64,000 bases of DNA, from the NCBI RefSeq assembly GCF_006861825.1, contig NZ_VDGI01000001.1, forward strand, positions 264,172 to 328,171, written 5' to 3'. The position numbers and the translations under genes were made by a program. This document shows, piece after piece, positions 1 to 9,312 of this stretch. Origin of the DNA: Psychrobacillus vulpis. GTDB lineage: Bacteria > Bacillota > Bacilli > Bacillales_A > Planococcaceae. Positions within the stretch are counted from its first letter, which is position 1; each line of letters begins with the position of its first letter. Below the pieces are notes generated by a model. That model had not been told where the DNA came from and searched no databases. It worked only from the letters and a program-made list of their open reading frames with translations.

Positions 1-293
1 ATTCCTTCTGAATCTCCGCACCCCCGAATATCTACCCGCACACAAGCATATCCATGACCTGCAAAATAAGGATGTCGAATCGAATCACGCAAAGCTGTAA
101 ATTCATTTTTACGATATGGAATATATTCTAAAATGACCGGAACCGGATTATTATAAGCTTCTTTTGGAATCCATAGTTTTGCAGATAATCTTGTACCATC
201 TGACATTGGAATCCAAATATGATCTGTTACCTCCACTTCAAACGGAAAATCACTCTTAATAGATCTTGTACTTTCTCGAACATTAAAAACCAT
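1..293 (-). CDS. CocE/NonD (X-Pro dipeptidyl-peptidase, S15) family hydrolase, N-terminal part
   Basis: Only the first 97 codons lie in the window; the gene runs off the left edge. The translation shows the N-terminal signature of the CocE/X-Pro dipeptidyl-peptidase alpha/beta-hydrolase family: IPMSDGTRLSAKLWIP, then PVILEYIPYRKNE, then VRVDIRGCGDSEG, where the last segment precedes the nucleophile region. The ATG overlaps the stop codon of the upstream BCCT gene in a TAATG arrangement, so the two are probably translationally coupled. Family members hydrolyse esters or amides of acylated or proline-containing substrates in the cytoplasm. Coupling to a BCCT carrier suggests that an imported quaternary-amine compound is the substrate; this is inference. 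The catalytic triad is outside the window. Confidence 0.85.
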   Translation of the reverse strand, partial: MVFNVRESTRSIKSDFPFEVEVTDHIWIPMSDGTRLSAKLWIPKEAYNNPVPVILEYIPYRKNEFTALRDSIRHPYFAGHGYACVRVDIRGCGDSEG

Positions 294-1837
294 TACTTAT
301 CTCCCTCTTTCAACGGTTTTAAAATATCACCCGGATAATCTTGTTTTAACCATCGTATTAGTGATGTCGCAAGTAATAAGTAAATAATAATTACAGGTAC
401 GGATACAATAACTGCTGATGTTTGAATAACTTTTAAACCACCAATTAGCAATAAAGAAATTGCTAAAGCTGCTAAAATTGCACCCCAAAGCATACGGTGC
501 CAACGCGCAGGCTCTTGATTTCCAACCAATTTCTTTGTTGCAATAGCAGATAATATATATGTCGCAGAATCTAGCGATGTTGCTAAGAAGATAAATCCTA
601 AGACGATAAAGAATGGCATTACAAGCTTACTAAGCGGTAATGTTTTTAGAACTGCAACAATTGCAGCTGGACCCCCTTCATTATTTAAAACATCTGCAAC
701 ATTTAACGTATCAGTTAATTGTAGATTTAATGTGTAACCTCCAAAAATTCCAAAATAAATCCAGCTTCCTAATGAACCCCAAAGTAAAATATGTGTAATT
801 AACTCTCGAATCGTGCGGCCTCTCGAAATTCGAGCAACGAACAATCCCATAAATGGTGCAGTTGCTGCAAACCAAGCCCAGTAAAACACCGTCCATCCTT
901 GAGGAAATCCACCTTTGTTTATCGGATCCGTTGAAAAACTCATCATTGCAAAATTTTGAAGCATAATTCCAAAACTGTTTGTAAAGTTTGATAGGATAAA
1001 TAATGTTGGTCCGGCAATTAATACAAAAATTGCAAGTCCTAAAGCCATGTATACATTCCAATCACTTAGTTTACGAATACCTTTATATAGACCCATATAA
1101 GCACTAGCACAATAAATAATTGTCCATATTACAATGATAATAATACTTAGCATCATAGATTGCTGAACACCAAATACTTCACCAATTACAGCTGAAATCA
1201 TCGGAACCCCTAAACCTAGTGAAGTACCAAGACCTCCTACTAGGCTCCAAATAACTAAAATATCAATAATCTGACCAACAATCCCATCCGCATGTTTTCC
1301 CAATATTCCCCTGCAAGCAGTACTGATTTTTAAAGAATGATTCTTTTTCACGAAAAATGAATAAGCAATTGTCACGGTTGGCATTGCATATAAACACCAT
1401 GCAGATATTCCCCAATGGAACATTCCGTATGCAACAGCCCATCCTGCCGCTTCATTTGAGTTAGGCTCAATTCCAAAAGGTGGTCCCATATAGTAGTAAA
1501 TTGGTTCCATCATAGACCAAAACATAATACTAGTTCCCATACCTGCACAGAAGAGCATTGCTCCCCAACTAAAAGTAGAAAATTCAGGTTTTTCATCACC
1601 TAATCTTACGTTTCCATACTTACTAAAAACTAACCACATTAACAGGACAAATAAACCAAATGTTAAAAATTGAAATGCCCAGTCTAACTTATAAGTAATA
1701 TCTGTCATTAATGTGTTTAAAATTGGTTCGGCAGAATCCTGAAATATTACTAACAACAACGTTGCCGCAACTATGACAACTAAAGAAGACCAAAATACAA
1801 GTGGATCAATTTTAACTTTTCCCATTCCCTTTTCCAT
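293..1837 (-). CDS. BCCT family (betaine/carnitine/choline) transporter
   Basis: A 514-residue polytopic membrane protein with about 12 hydrophobic segments. It carries the Trp-rich BCCT core (GMFHWGISAWCLYA) and the segment after it (GWTVFYWAWFAATAPFMGLF). BCCT carriers import trimethylammonium compounds with sodium or protons, or exchange them. The start was set at ATG 1837 because GAAGGGG lies 8 nt upstream; an upstream ATG at 1873 in the same frame has no ribosome site. The stop overlaps the next ATG (CocE-type hydrolase). A TetR gene is divergent, and a 14-bp palindrome lies between them. The length is normal for the family. The substrate cannot be told from sequence. Confidence 0.93.
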   Translation of the reverse strand: MEKGMGKVKIDPLVFWSSLVVIVAATLLLVIFQDSAEPILNTLMTDITYKLDWAFQFLTFGLFVLLMWLVFSKYGNVRLGDEKPEFSTFSWGAMLFCAGMGTSIMFWSMMEPIYYYMGPPFGIEPNSNEAAGWAVAYGMFHWGISAWCLYAMPTVTIAYSFFVKKNHSLKISTACRGILGKHADGIVGQIIDILVIWSLVGGLGTSLGLGVPMISAVIGEVFGVQQSMMLSIIIIVIWTIIYCASAYMGLYKGIRKLSDWNVYMALGLAIFVLIAGPTLFILSNFTNSFGIMLQNFAMMSFSTDPINKGGFPQGWTVFYWAWFAATAPFMGLFVARISRGRTIRELITHILLWGSLGSWIYFGIFGGYTLNLQLTDTLNVADVLNNEGGPAAIVAVLKTLPLSKLVMPFFIVLGFIFLATSLDSATYILSAIATKKLVGNQEPARWHRMLWGAILAALAISLLLIGGLKVIQTSAVIVSVPVIIIYLLLATSLIRWLKQDYPGDILKPLKEGDK

Positions 1838-1882
1838 ATAAATTACCCCTTCATTTATGGTATAATTAACCACGATTATTTT

Positions 1883-1896
1883 ATAATCATGATTAT
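1883..1896. promoter_or_regulatory. Palindrome in the BCCT/TetR divergent region, candidate TetR operator
   Basis: ATAATCATGATTAT is a perfect 14-bp inverted repeat in the 154-bp gap between the divergent BCCT and TetR genes. TetR-family regulators typically bind such palindromes and repress both their own gene and the neighbour. The assignment is inference; the sequence is AT-rich, so chance is possible. Confidence 0.4.
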
Positions 1897-1991
1897 TTTT
1901 ATTACTCGATTATTTTAACATGGTACAATAGTATGTAGCAATATATTTTCAGAAAATTTATTTTACTAGATAGACAGGTGTGATTTGTTGA

Positions 1992-2651
1992 ATGAATAAG
2001 AAAGAAATAAAACGCAGGAGAATGTGGACTTATTTTATAGATGCGACGGAAGAATTAATAAAAACGGAGGGATTCCAACAGGTCACTATACGAAATGTTG
2101 CAGAAAAGGCTGGGTATAATAGTGCTACTTTATATAACTATTTTGGAGAATTCTCTCATCTACTCTTTTTTGCATCTTTCAAGTTTTTGAGACCATATTT
2201 AGAAAAGGTAACAAAGGAAATGAAGAAGGAAGAAGATCCAATTCAGAAGTATATCGTTGCTTGGGAATGTTATAGTGAATACTCATTTAATAATCCTGAG
2301 ATTTTTAATGCAGTATTTCTAATGGATTTAGGGGATCATCCTGAAAATTTACTTGATCGTTATTATGAGCTTTATCCCTCCGACTTATTAGAGATACCTG
2401 AGGAACTGCACCCACTCCTTTTTGATCGCAATATATCATCCCGAGGACGTTTTGCTCTAAGCGGAATTGTTGCAGCTGGAATTTTAAGCGAAGAAAAAGC
2501 AGAAGAGCTCAATGAACTCACTAATCTAGTATGGCAAGGGATGTTCTCTAATTTGTTAAATAACCGAGCATTTTATTCACCTGAAGAAGCACATGAAAGA
2601 ACGATGAAGTATGTTAAGAAAATAATAAAATCAATAGTTGAAGAAAAGTAA
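1992..2651 (+). CDS. TetR/AcrR family transcriptional regulator
   Basis: A 219-residue protein with an N-terminal TetR helix-turn-helix at about residues 10-60 (FQQVTIRNVAEKAGYNSATL followed by YNYF). A variable all-helical ligand-binding domain follows. The ATG at 1992 is the first usable start. The gene is divergent from the BCCT transporter and CocE-type hydrolase operon, so it most likely controls them and senses the transported substrate or a product. That role is inferred from gene order. The gene ends at a bidirectional terminator shared with the converging GNAT gene. Confidence 0.9.
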   Translation: MNKKEIKRRRMWTYFIDATEELIKTEGFQQVTIRNVAEKAGYNSATLYNYFGEFSHLLFFASFKFLRPYLEKVTKEMKKEEDPIQKYIVAWECYSEYSFNNPEIFNAVFLMDLGDHPENLLDRYYELYPSDLLEIPEELHPLLFDRNISSRGRFALSGIVAAGILSEEKAEELNELTNLVWQGMFSNLLNNRAFYSPEEAHERTMKYVKKIIKSIVEEK

Positions 2652-2681
2652 AAGGAGCATTCCTGATGGAGTACTCCTTTT
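2650..2681. terminator. Bidirectional terminator between tetR and GNAT genes
   Basis: The arms AAAAGGAG and CTCCTTTT form a hairpin with A/T runs on both sides. It starts at the TetR stop codon and ends just before the stop of the converging gene. Confidence 0.75.
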
Positions 2682-2684
2682 AGG

Positions 2685-3119
2685 TTATAATTCCTTTTCT
2701 AAAACAATTTTATGTGTCCCTTTTTCACTCGTAAAAGTTTCTATCACATTGAAACCAAACTTAATATTTAGTAATAACATTTCACGTCTCTTATTTCGAG
2801 AAATAGTCCGTATTTTAGTATATCCGAGTGATTTTACAAGGTCGTGTTGTTGTCGCATAAGATGGGATGCAATCCCTTTTCCTCGATAATCAGAATGTAC
2901 TCCACCTAACCAACTGTAAAATTTCTGATTATCGATTTCACAACCAATCTTAAAGCCAACTACTTGATCGGCGTCTTTTGCTACAAGAATTAGTATATTT
3001 TTCTTCTCTTCTAACTTCTTTAATTCTAACTCTGCCCCATCAAAAACATGTTTGTGCAGTTTCAAAACAGAAGCCATTACAACAGGATTTGGTATTTCTT
3101 GAAAGTATTCGTATTCCAT
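2685..3119 (-). CDS. GNAT family N-acetyltransferase
   Basis: A 144-residue single-domain acetyltransferase. The acetyl-CoA-binding loop is visible as DYRGKGIASHLM at about residues 77-88. It is preceded by the beta-4 strand with WLGGVHS and followed by the C-terminal strand (GYTKIRTISRNKRREMLL, then IKFGFNVIE). AAAGGAGG sits 9 nt before the ATG. The gene stands alone between converging terminators, so there is no context for the substrate. GNATs of this size acetylate small amines, antibiotics or protein termini. Confidence 0.88.
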   Translation of the reverse strand: MEYEYFQEIPNPVVMASVLKLHKHVFDGAELELKKLEEKKNILILVAKDADQVVGFKIGCEIDNQKFYSWLGGVHSDYRGKGIASHLMRQQHDLVKSLGYTKIRTISRNKRREMLLLNIKFGFNVIETFTSEKGTHKIVLEKEL

Positions 3120-3194
3120 ACTATCCGCCTCCTTTGCTTTTTATAGTAGACCAGAAGGAAATAGAAAAATTGCCTTATCCCGTTCAAATCTGCT

Positions 3195-4907
3195 TTAGAT
3201 TTTAAATTTACTAACCATTTCATTTAATTGTTCAGCCATCTTAGCTAATGATTTAGAGGAACTATTAATCTCTTCCATAGAGGCTAATTGCTGTTCAGTT
3301 GACGCAGCAACCTCTTCTGAACTTGAAGCATTTTCTTGTGCAAATGCAGCAAGCTCTTCTGCAACACCAGAGACAGTTTCGATACTCTGTACTATATCTT
3401 GAACGGTAGACGTAATTCCTTCAATTTGAGGTGTAATACTTCTAGTTTTTTCGAGAATTTGTACAAACTTGTCTGCTGTTTCTGTCGTAATTTCCATACC
3501 TACTTTTGCGTTTGTCATTACTTCACCCATGTATTTCACGGATTGGTTTGAATCATTTTGAATACTAGTAATAATTTCTGCTATTAATTTTGTAGAAGAG
3601 AGAGATTGCTCAGCAAGTTTTCTTACTTCGTCCGCAACAACAGCAAAACCTTTCCCATGCTCTCCTGCACGTGCAGCTTCAATTGCTGCATTAAGTGCCA
3701 ATAGATTTGTTTGGGCTGCAATATCATTAATTACATCTAATATTTGCCCTACTTCATTTGAACGCTGGGAAAGAGAAGAAATAACTTCATGAGACTTTTG
3801 GACAGAAGCATGAATATTGCTCATTTGATGTAAGTTATTTTCAACTATTTTATTTCCTTCTTCTGCTTCTTTAGAAGTTTCTCTAGCTACCTCTGAAACT
3901 TGGGCAGAACCATCAGCTATTTCGTTAATACCTTTTAAAACATCTTGCATCTCATTCGAATTTTTTTCTATTTTAGTAGTAGAATGCTCTGCTCCTGTTG
4001 CAATTTCTTCTATAGCAGAAGCAACATGATTCGTTGCAGCTGCAGTTTGCTCTGCACTAGCAGTAAGCTCCTCAGACGCTGCCGCTACCTGCTGTGATGT
4101 ATCTGCAACTGTTTGAATAATTCCTCTAACTCCACTAATCATTTTGTTAAATGATGCTGTTAAAGCTCCAAGTTCATCCTTTGATTGATAGCTACCTTGA
4201 ACAGTAAAGTCTCCCTCCTCCGCTTTAGAAAGAAGTTCTTTAAGTTCATTTGTTGGACTAACAATCATTTTCAGAATAACAAAACTGATAAATAATGTAA
4301 CAACGATACTAATAGCAAATATGACAACTAATATAATTGTTGCGTTATCAATATCTTTCTGGTTTTGTTGATTAACTTCTTGTGCATATTCGATATTGGA
4401 TTGTTGCAAAATTAACAACAGTTCGTCTAATGATTCTCTCTGTTGTTTTAATTCATTTATATAAACCTCATATGCTTTTGTATTCTCATTTTTCTCAGCA
4501 TATGCAATCATCCTTTCTCTTGGTTCTTTAAATTCAGGTAGCATTCGATCATATTCAGCTAAAGTTTCCTTCTCACGATCAAGTAACTCCAGTTCTCTGT
4601 ACTCATTTATTTTTGCAATTATAATTTTAGTAGAAGCATCTATATCTTCTTTCAATCGCGCATTCTCACTTACATCTTCAGTTAAAGTTAAACTCAATAA
4701 GCTATTATCAATAATTGCGAGTTGAAATCGTACATCACCAAGCCATTGTGTTGGTTTTAATATCTCGTTAAATACCTTTATTGAATTTTTTTCCATTTTC
4801 CCAAGATCTATAAGTCCTATGATACCTATACATGCTGAGGATAGCATACTAATTGCAATTAAGATTAACAATTTTTGTTTAATCTTTAAATTTTTTAAAA
4901 ATCTCAT
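3195..4907 (-). CDS. Methyl-accepting chemotaxis protein
   Basis: A 570-residue chemoreceptor. Membrane segments lie at about residues 13-34 and 190-213. They flank an extracellular helical sensor of the four-helix-bundle type with no recognisable ligand motif. A HAMP linker follows, then a long cytoplasmic coiled coil. The signalling hairpin tip is conserved ([20 protein letters not shown], then [20 protein letters not shown]). The tip contacts CheW and CheA. The C-terminus lacks an obvious CheR-binding pentapeptide. It is a single gene with a long AT-rich upstream region. The ligand is unknown. Confidence 0.95.
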   Translation of the reverse strand: MRFLKNLKIKQKLLILIAISMLSSACIGIIGLIDLGKMEKNSIKVFNEILKPTQWLGDVRFQLAIIDNSLLSLTLTEDVSENARLKEDIDASTKIIIAKINEYRELELLDREKETLAEYDRMLPEFKEPRERMIAYAEKNENTKAYEVYINELKQQRESLDELLLILQQSNIEYAQEVNQQNQKDIDNATIILVVIFAISIVVTLFISFVILKMIVSPTNELKELLSKAEEGDFTVQGSYQSKDELGALTASFNKMISGVRGIIQTVADTSQQVAAASEELTASAEQTAAATNHVASAIEEIATGAEHSTTKIEKNSNEMQDVLKGINEIADGSAQVSEVARETSKEAEEGNKIVENNLHQMSNIHASVQKSHEVISSLSQRSNEVGQILDVINDIAAQTNLLALNAAIEAARAGEHGKGFAVVADEVRKLAEQSLSSTKLIAEIITSIQNDSNQSVKYMGEVMTNAKVGMEITTETADKFVQILEKTRSITPQIEGITSTVQDIVQSIETVSGVAEELAAFAQENASSSEEVAASTEQQLASMEEINSSSKSLAKMAEQLNEMVSKFKI

Positions 4908-5306
4908 TTTACTTTTCTCCCGTTCATAGAAACTATTATTTTTGTCAAATACTGAAGAGAATTATTAGGCAAAAAGGATTAAAAGACACATTTATCTTCC
5001 ATTTTGAACCATATTTCACCTCACTATTTATTAATATTAAAACATAGCCTTATTAGTAAATAAACACTTTTTTATTGTAAAAAATAACATATTTAAGTCA
5101 AAAAAATGTATATTATACCAATGAGTGGGTTTTAAATTACTTTATTTTCATTTAGTGAGTGTATTTAGATCTATATAATAGTTAAAATATATCGACTTTC
5201 ATTTATGTTTTTTTTGTAAATTTTAAGATTTTTTTTATCTTTGCAGGACTAAACAACCTCTATAGATACATCACTCTTAGTACTTCTTTTCCCCAAGGAT
5301 ATAACT
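4908..5306. other. AT-rich intergenic region upstream of the chemoreceptor
   Basis: About 400 bp with no supported gene. It must contain the chemoreceptor promoter (minus strand), but I found no convincing sigma-D or sigma-A pair. No clear hairpin terminator follows the MarR stop. Confidence 0.6.
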
Positions 5307-5744
5307 CTAGCTTTTGCTCTCTTCCAGCTCTAAATTTTTCACCATTTTTTCATATAAGTAGAGCAATTGATTCAATTCTTCATCATCTAGTACACTAAAT
5401 AATTCTAAGTATAATGCTTCTCCTACTTCTCTAGCTTCTTCAAGTAACGCCTCTCCTTTTGGGGTGATTTTCAGTAATACATTGCGGCGGTCTTCTTCAT
5501 TGTATAGTCGCTCTGCATACTGTTCTTTCACTAGCTTAGTAGATGTATTTGTTATTGCACCAGGAGTGTACCCCAACGAGGTAGCTAATACAGTTTGTTT
5601 TTGAGGCCCTTTTTTTCTTAATTCCACTAATACGAGAATAGGAGACAGTCCAATGTTCCGATCAAATGCTTTTGTCCATCTAATAATTGCTTCGTTTGAA
5701 AATAACTCCATCGTTCTTATCACTTTAAAAATATCTGGTTTCAT
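5307..5744 (-). CDS. MarR family transcriptional regulator
   Basis: A 145-residue winged-helix protein. The recognition part is KQTVLATSLGYTPGAITNTS followed by the wing YNEEDRRNVLLKITPKG, typical of MarR. The ATG at 5744 was chosen because GGAGGT lies 7 nt upstream; longer in-frame starts at 5798 and 5759 lack one. The gene lies 59 bp downstream of the DUF2339 gene on the same strand and may be co-transcribed with it. The ligand and targets are unknown. Confidence 0.9.
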   Translation of the reverse strand: MKPDIFKVIRTMELFSNEAIIRWTKAFDRNIGLSPILVLVELRKKGPQKQTVLATSLGYTPGAITNTSTKLVKEQYAERLYNEEDRRNVLLKITPKGEALLEEAREVGEALYLELFSVLDDEELNQLLYLYEKMVKNLELEESKS

Positions 5745-5803
5745 ATGTATTACCTCCATAATTCCAATTGCTCCATTATCTATTTTAGCTTTTATCATAG
5801 AGT

Positions 5804-7399
5804 TTACTTTTTATAATAAGCGCGGGATACAAGTAACCCAACTACTCCTAGAACAATGAATAAAAGTGCTTTAACTGCAACAGACACAAATGAAATATCA
5901 AATAAAATAATTTTCGCTAATGTAAAAAATAGAATACCTACACCTACGTATTTCCCTTGCTGCAATGAAAAGCGGCGACTTAATAACATCAATAGAATTG
6001 ATACAGTAATCCATAGTGTGCTAGTAAAAACTCGTTCCATATTACTTCCTATTTCTCCTGAAAATAGAACAGCAATCATATGGAAAAAGTATAAAAGTAA
6101 ACCTCCAACATATGTTACACCAATATTTAAAACGATGTGTTTTTGTTGTTTGTCCATTGTCGCTAGCAAGTAAATTCCGTAGCTCGTTGCTATAATAAAT
6201 ATAATCCAATGCAGCATCCCCCACGAAATCCAATTATTAATTGGTTGGAAGAATACATAAAATACTGCGATGATGTAGGTAATCCCACTAAGAATTGAGT
6301 GTAAGATATGGTTGAACTTCCTATATACAAGAAAGTAAATGACACTCAATCCAATTATGCCTTCTATCAATAAATTATCTATAAGAAGCTGCATAAAATT
6401 CAGCAAAGCTATTGTTCCATTTGCTATAAAAATAGGTGTACGTATCAAATCCTTTTGATACATGTACAGGCAAATTCCATAAACAAGTGCAATGACTGCT
6501 ACTGTAATTGATGCTTCATTTTCAGTCAAAATAATTCGAATCCACATTGTAGTGAAAAGCATAATGGAAAAAAGCATATATGCCTGGTCTTTTAACATGT
6601 GCTTTGTCTTCAAAAAACAAATCAATAATACACTATGTTGTACAAATATCGGTAAAACAGCAATCCATTTTAATCCTTCCGGTACATTCGTAAAAATAAA
6701 GAATACTAATAACGCTATTTGTAAAAAAGCGACAGAAACATAGAATAAAATTTTATATTTATACCGGAGTGCAATCCACAAAAAAAGTGTGAATAGTATT
6801 GCTTCATAGAAAGAAAACACAGGAATGTTTGTAAAAGTACTTTTTATTAAAAATGGCACAAAAACTCCACCTACTGTGGAAACGATACCAATACCTTGTG
6901 ATTTGTACTTATATGTTAAAAACAATCCTAATGAAATCCAAATGACATTTAATACAAATGATAGGACAGGCCCAGTTATATTATAAAGTTGATGCATAGC
7001 AAAAGTAGTCAACATTAAAATTGGGATAGCTCCACCTAAAAGCATTTGCCCTAAAACATTTCGACTTTGTTTTATTTGCCATGCACCTAGACCAATTAAT
7101 GCACCTGCAACCACATATCCAAGTACAACTTTTACTTGTTCATTTAAAATACCGTAGTCTGAGACAGCCTTGAATGCCCAAACAATACCGACAATAAAAA
7201 CAATTATAAATAAAGGTGGGAGGATTTTCTGAAAGATAAGAACATCCCATTCAATTGATTTTTTATCGTGTTGTTTATTATGTATGATAGTTTCTTGAGA
7301 CGGAACAATTGAAGCTTTCACTTGTAACGCTTCTTCTAAAAAGCGAACGCGCTTTTCCAAATATTCCACTCGCTTTTCTAAAGATTGATTCTCCGCCAT
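5804..7399 (-). CDS. DUF2339-type polytopic membrane protein
   Basis: A 531-residue protein. The first 30 residues form a short charged coiled coil (LEKRVEYLEKRVRFLEEAL). More than a dozen closely packed hydrophobic helices make up the rest, ending near KALLFIVLGVVGLLVSRAYY. This arrangement fits the DUF2339 family of uncharacterised membrane proteins. GGGAGGG lies just upstream of the ATG. No catalytic motif is visible, so no function is proposed. A MarR regulator follows on the same strand. Confidence 0.75.
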   Translation of the reverse strand: MAENQSLEKRVEYLEKRVRFLEEALQVKASIVPSQETIIHNKQHDKKSIEWDVLIFQKILPPLFIIVFIVGIVWAFKAVSDYGILNEQVKVVLGYVVAGALIGLGAWQIKQSRNVLGQMLLGGAIPILMLTTFAMHQLYNITGPVLSFVLNVIWISLGLFLTYKYKSQGIGIVSTVGGVFVPFLIKSTFTNIPVFSFYEAILFTLFLWIALRYKYKILFYVSVAFLQIALLVFFIFTNVPEGLKWIAVLPIFVQHSVLLICFLKTKHMLKDQAYMLFSIMLFTTMWIRIILTENEASITVAVIALVYGICLYMYQKDLIRTPIFIANGTIALLNFMQLLIDNLLIEGIIGLSVIYFLVYRKFNHILHSILSGITYIIAVFYVFFQPINNWISWGMLHWIIFIIATSYGIYLLATMDKQQKHIVLNIGVTYVGGLLLYFFHMIAVLFSGEIGSNMERVFTSTLWITVSILLMLLSRRFSLQQGKYVGVGILFFTLAKIILFDISFVSVAVKALLFIVLGVVGLLVSRAYYKK

Positions 7400-7491
7400 T
7401 TTAGCCCTCCCTTTCTGTTTCCACTATTCATAGTATTAGACATATATTGTAATTATCCTTTAAACTTTGGCTTTTACCAATTGAAATAGAA

Positions 7492-7518
7492 AAAGAGCTA
7501 TCACCTGAATAGCTCTTT
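7492..7518 (-). terminator. Perfect hairpin with T-run, displaced terminator
   Basis: AAAGAGCTAT and ATAGCTCTTT form a perfect 10-bp stem around a 7-nt loop, followed on the minus strand by a T-rich run. It nearly duplicates the hairpin at the end of the phosphatase gene (8337-8360), 0.8 kb away. It looks like the original terminator of that gene. Confidence 0.6.
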
Positions 7519-7589
7519 CAGAAGGTAAACAGACTCGATAAAATCGGTTTGCCTACATTTTTTCCTTATAAAATAGAACGAAGACTAAT

Positions 7590-8310
7590 TGAGTCCGGAA
7601 AAAGCCACTCGCTTTCCGCGGACGAATCGCCAAGTCTCCTCCTCGCTTCGAGGCACTGAAAAAGTGTCATTCATATAAATTATCTATCAAATAGTCCTAA
7701 GAGAATTTAGCGCTTTGGCATTCGCTTTCCGCGGGCGAGCGACGAGCCTCCTCCTACGCTTCGCTTCGTGCGGGGTCTCGTCTGTCTCGCTTTCCCGCAG
7801 GAGTCTCGCGGCTTTTTCCTACGTATAGATTCAAGGATTTGCTATCCAAGATGGCCAGAACCAACCAAAATGAACGTGATTAAATAGAGTGGTTACGTCC
7901 TTTTACATATAGAATGAAACCTTATTGATTCCAGAAAAAGTCACTCGCTTTCCGCGGGCGAATCGTCAAGTCACCTCCTCGCTTCACAGAGGGCACTGAC
8001 AAACTGTCTATTTTTAGAATAAATGCATTTTTCATTTCTAGAAAATCGTTGAAAAAGGCGACACTCCTGCGGGAATAGCGTTAGTCGAAGACCCCGGAGC
8101 AAAGCGAGGAGGCTGAGGCAACGCCCGCGGAAAGGGAGCTATTTCAACGATTTTCTTATTAATTGATTTATTGGACAACCCCATGTGGCAAAGTTGGGTT
8201 ATAGCGACTTTTCAGTGTCCTCGCTTCGCTCGTGCTGGTGCCTTGACGCTCCGTTTTTCCGCAGGAGTCTCGCGGCTTTTTCCTCCAGAGCCGCTAAGCG
8301 ACATGTCCAA
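7590..8310. repeat. Mosaic of GC-rich dispersed repeats
   Basis: No gene is supported here. The stretch is a patchwork of the repeat families found elsewhere in the window. It holds partial copies of the GGAAAAAGC...GCTTTTTCC family (from about 7592 and 7945, with right ends near 7817 and 8283). It also holds an inverted piece of the AAGAGAATTTAGCGC family (7699 on) and a complete 117-bp copy of the AGAAAATCGTTGAAA family (8040-8156). The blocks share GC-rich cores such as CTTTCCGCGGGCG and AGGAGTCTCGCGG, unlike the AT-rich surroundings. Short open frames through it read repeat DNA and are not genes. Confidence 0.8.
8040..8156 (+). repeat. Repeat family A, complete copy (15-bp terminal inverted repeats)
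   Basis: AGAAAATCGTTGAAA at the left end is matched exactly by TTTCAACGATTTTCT at the right end. Near-identical copies occur at 52651-52767 and 61285-61400, and a truncated inverted copy at 38511-38580. There is no coding capacity. Confidence 0.85.
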
Positions 8311-8336
8311 CATTCCCGCAATATCTTCAATCTGAT

Positions 8337-8357
8337 GAGCTATCAACTGGATAGCTC
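8337..8357 (-). terminator. Hairpin overlapping the end of the phosphatase gene
   Basis: GAGCTAT/ATAGCTC arms around a 7-nt loop span the TGA stop of the phosphatase gene. There is no T-run on the minus strand, because sequence after the stem is replaced by the repeat mosaic. Compare the intact version at 7492-7518. Confidence 0.45.
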
Positions 8358-8816
8358 TTTATGTTCTAGCTTTGCTTTTTCTAAAAGTGCATAACAGCCC
8401 TCTAGCACAAGATCATACGTTTCTTGGAAATCTCCTGTGTAATAAGGGTCTGGCACGTCTTTTCGATGATCAGATAAGTCTAAAAAACGTAAAATTTTCG
8501 GATGATCCGGCTGACCAAGCATTTGTCTAATATTACTCACATTGCTTGTATCCATACCAACAATATAATCAAATTTCTCAAAGTCCTCTTTTTGCAACTG
8601 ACGTCCAGCAAGACCTTCTGAAGAAATTTTGTATTCCTTTAGCTTTGCAACCGTGCCTCTATGCGGTGGATCTCCAATATGCCAAGAACTTGTTGCAGCA
8701 GAGTCTATATTAATTTGATTGCTTAATTTTTCATTTTCTACTAAATGTCTAAAAACTGCCTCTGCCATAGGAGAACGGCATATATTTCCTAGACAAACAA
8801 ATAACACATGAATCAT
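8343..8816 (-). CDS. Low-molecular-weight protein-tyrosine phosphatase (YfkJ type)
   Basis: A 157-residue LMW-PTP. The CX5R catalytic loop is near the N-terminus (VCLGNICRSPMAEA; Cys8, Arg14, Ser15). The general-acid Asp lies in the C-terminal DPYY motif (DVPDPYYTGDF, about 121-131). The enzyme dephosphorylates phosphotyrosine through a cysteinyl-phosphate intermediate in the cytosol. The length is normal for the family. It probably forms a two-gene unit with the upstream GNAT gene (16-bp gap). The last codons overlap a hairpin. Confidence 0.93.
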   Translation of the reverse strand: MIHVLFVCLGNICRSPMAEAVFRHLVENEKLSNQINIDSAATSSWHIGDPPHRGTVAKLKEYKISSEGLAGRQLQKEDFEKFDYIVGMDTSNVSNIRQMLGQPDHPKILRFLDLSDHRKDVPDPYYTGDFQETYDLVLEGCYALLEKAKLEHKELSS

Positions 8817-8832
8817 CCTATAACATCCTTTC

Positions 8833-9288
8833 TTACTTTGCTGATTTTTCGTATACCTTGATTGCCCCCCCAGAAGGTCCGTAAGTTAAACACGTATTAG
8901 TCCAACCATATTTCTCATAATATCCTTCTAAATCACTTGATAAATACAGTTTTTCATAACCAAGTTGAGAAATCATTTGTAATCCATGTTGTAAGAGCTG
9001 TTCACCAATAGAATTGCCTCTATATGCCGGATCTACGTATAAACATCCTAACCATGGAAACAAATCTTGACGACTATTAATATCATTTCGAAGTAATGCG
9101 TATGTCCCAATAATTTTCTCATTTTCTAATGCAATATAAAAACTTGGAATGGAATCACTCGTATTTCCAGAATGGCGAATGCAATCCTCATAAAATTTGA
9201 AGTTACTTTCACTACCCCATTGTTCCCAAAATACTTTAACTGCTTCATCAAATAACTCTGGTCTTTGTTGAATCTCTATAATCTCCAT
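8833..9288 (-). CDS. GNAT family N-acetyltransferase
   Basis: A 151-residue acetyltransferase. The acetyl-CoA loop is at YRGNSIGEQLLQ (about 89-100), preceded by LGCLYVDPA and followed by LYLSSDLEGYYEKYGW. The Gly-x-Gly of the canonical loop is relaxed to GNSIG, which is common in this subgroup. The gene lies immediately upstream of the tyrosine phosphatase and downstream of the membrane-protein/XRE pair on the same strand. The substrate is unknown. Confidence 0.88.
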   Translation of the reverse strand: MEIIEIQQRPELFDEAVKVFWEQWGSESNFKFYEDCIRHSGNTSDSIPSFYIALENEKIIGTYALLRNDINSRQDLFPWLGCLYVDPAYRGNSIGEQLLQHGLQMISQLGYEKLYLSSDLEGYYEKYGWTNTCLTYGPSGGAIKVYEKSAK

Positions 9289-9312
9289 TTTATATCCCCC
9301 TAAAATATCATT

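Noticed and set aside
8185-8394. Plus-strand open frame of 69 codons
   Set aside because: It reads through the GC-rich repeats and the antisense of the phosphatase gene end; no ribosome site.
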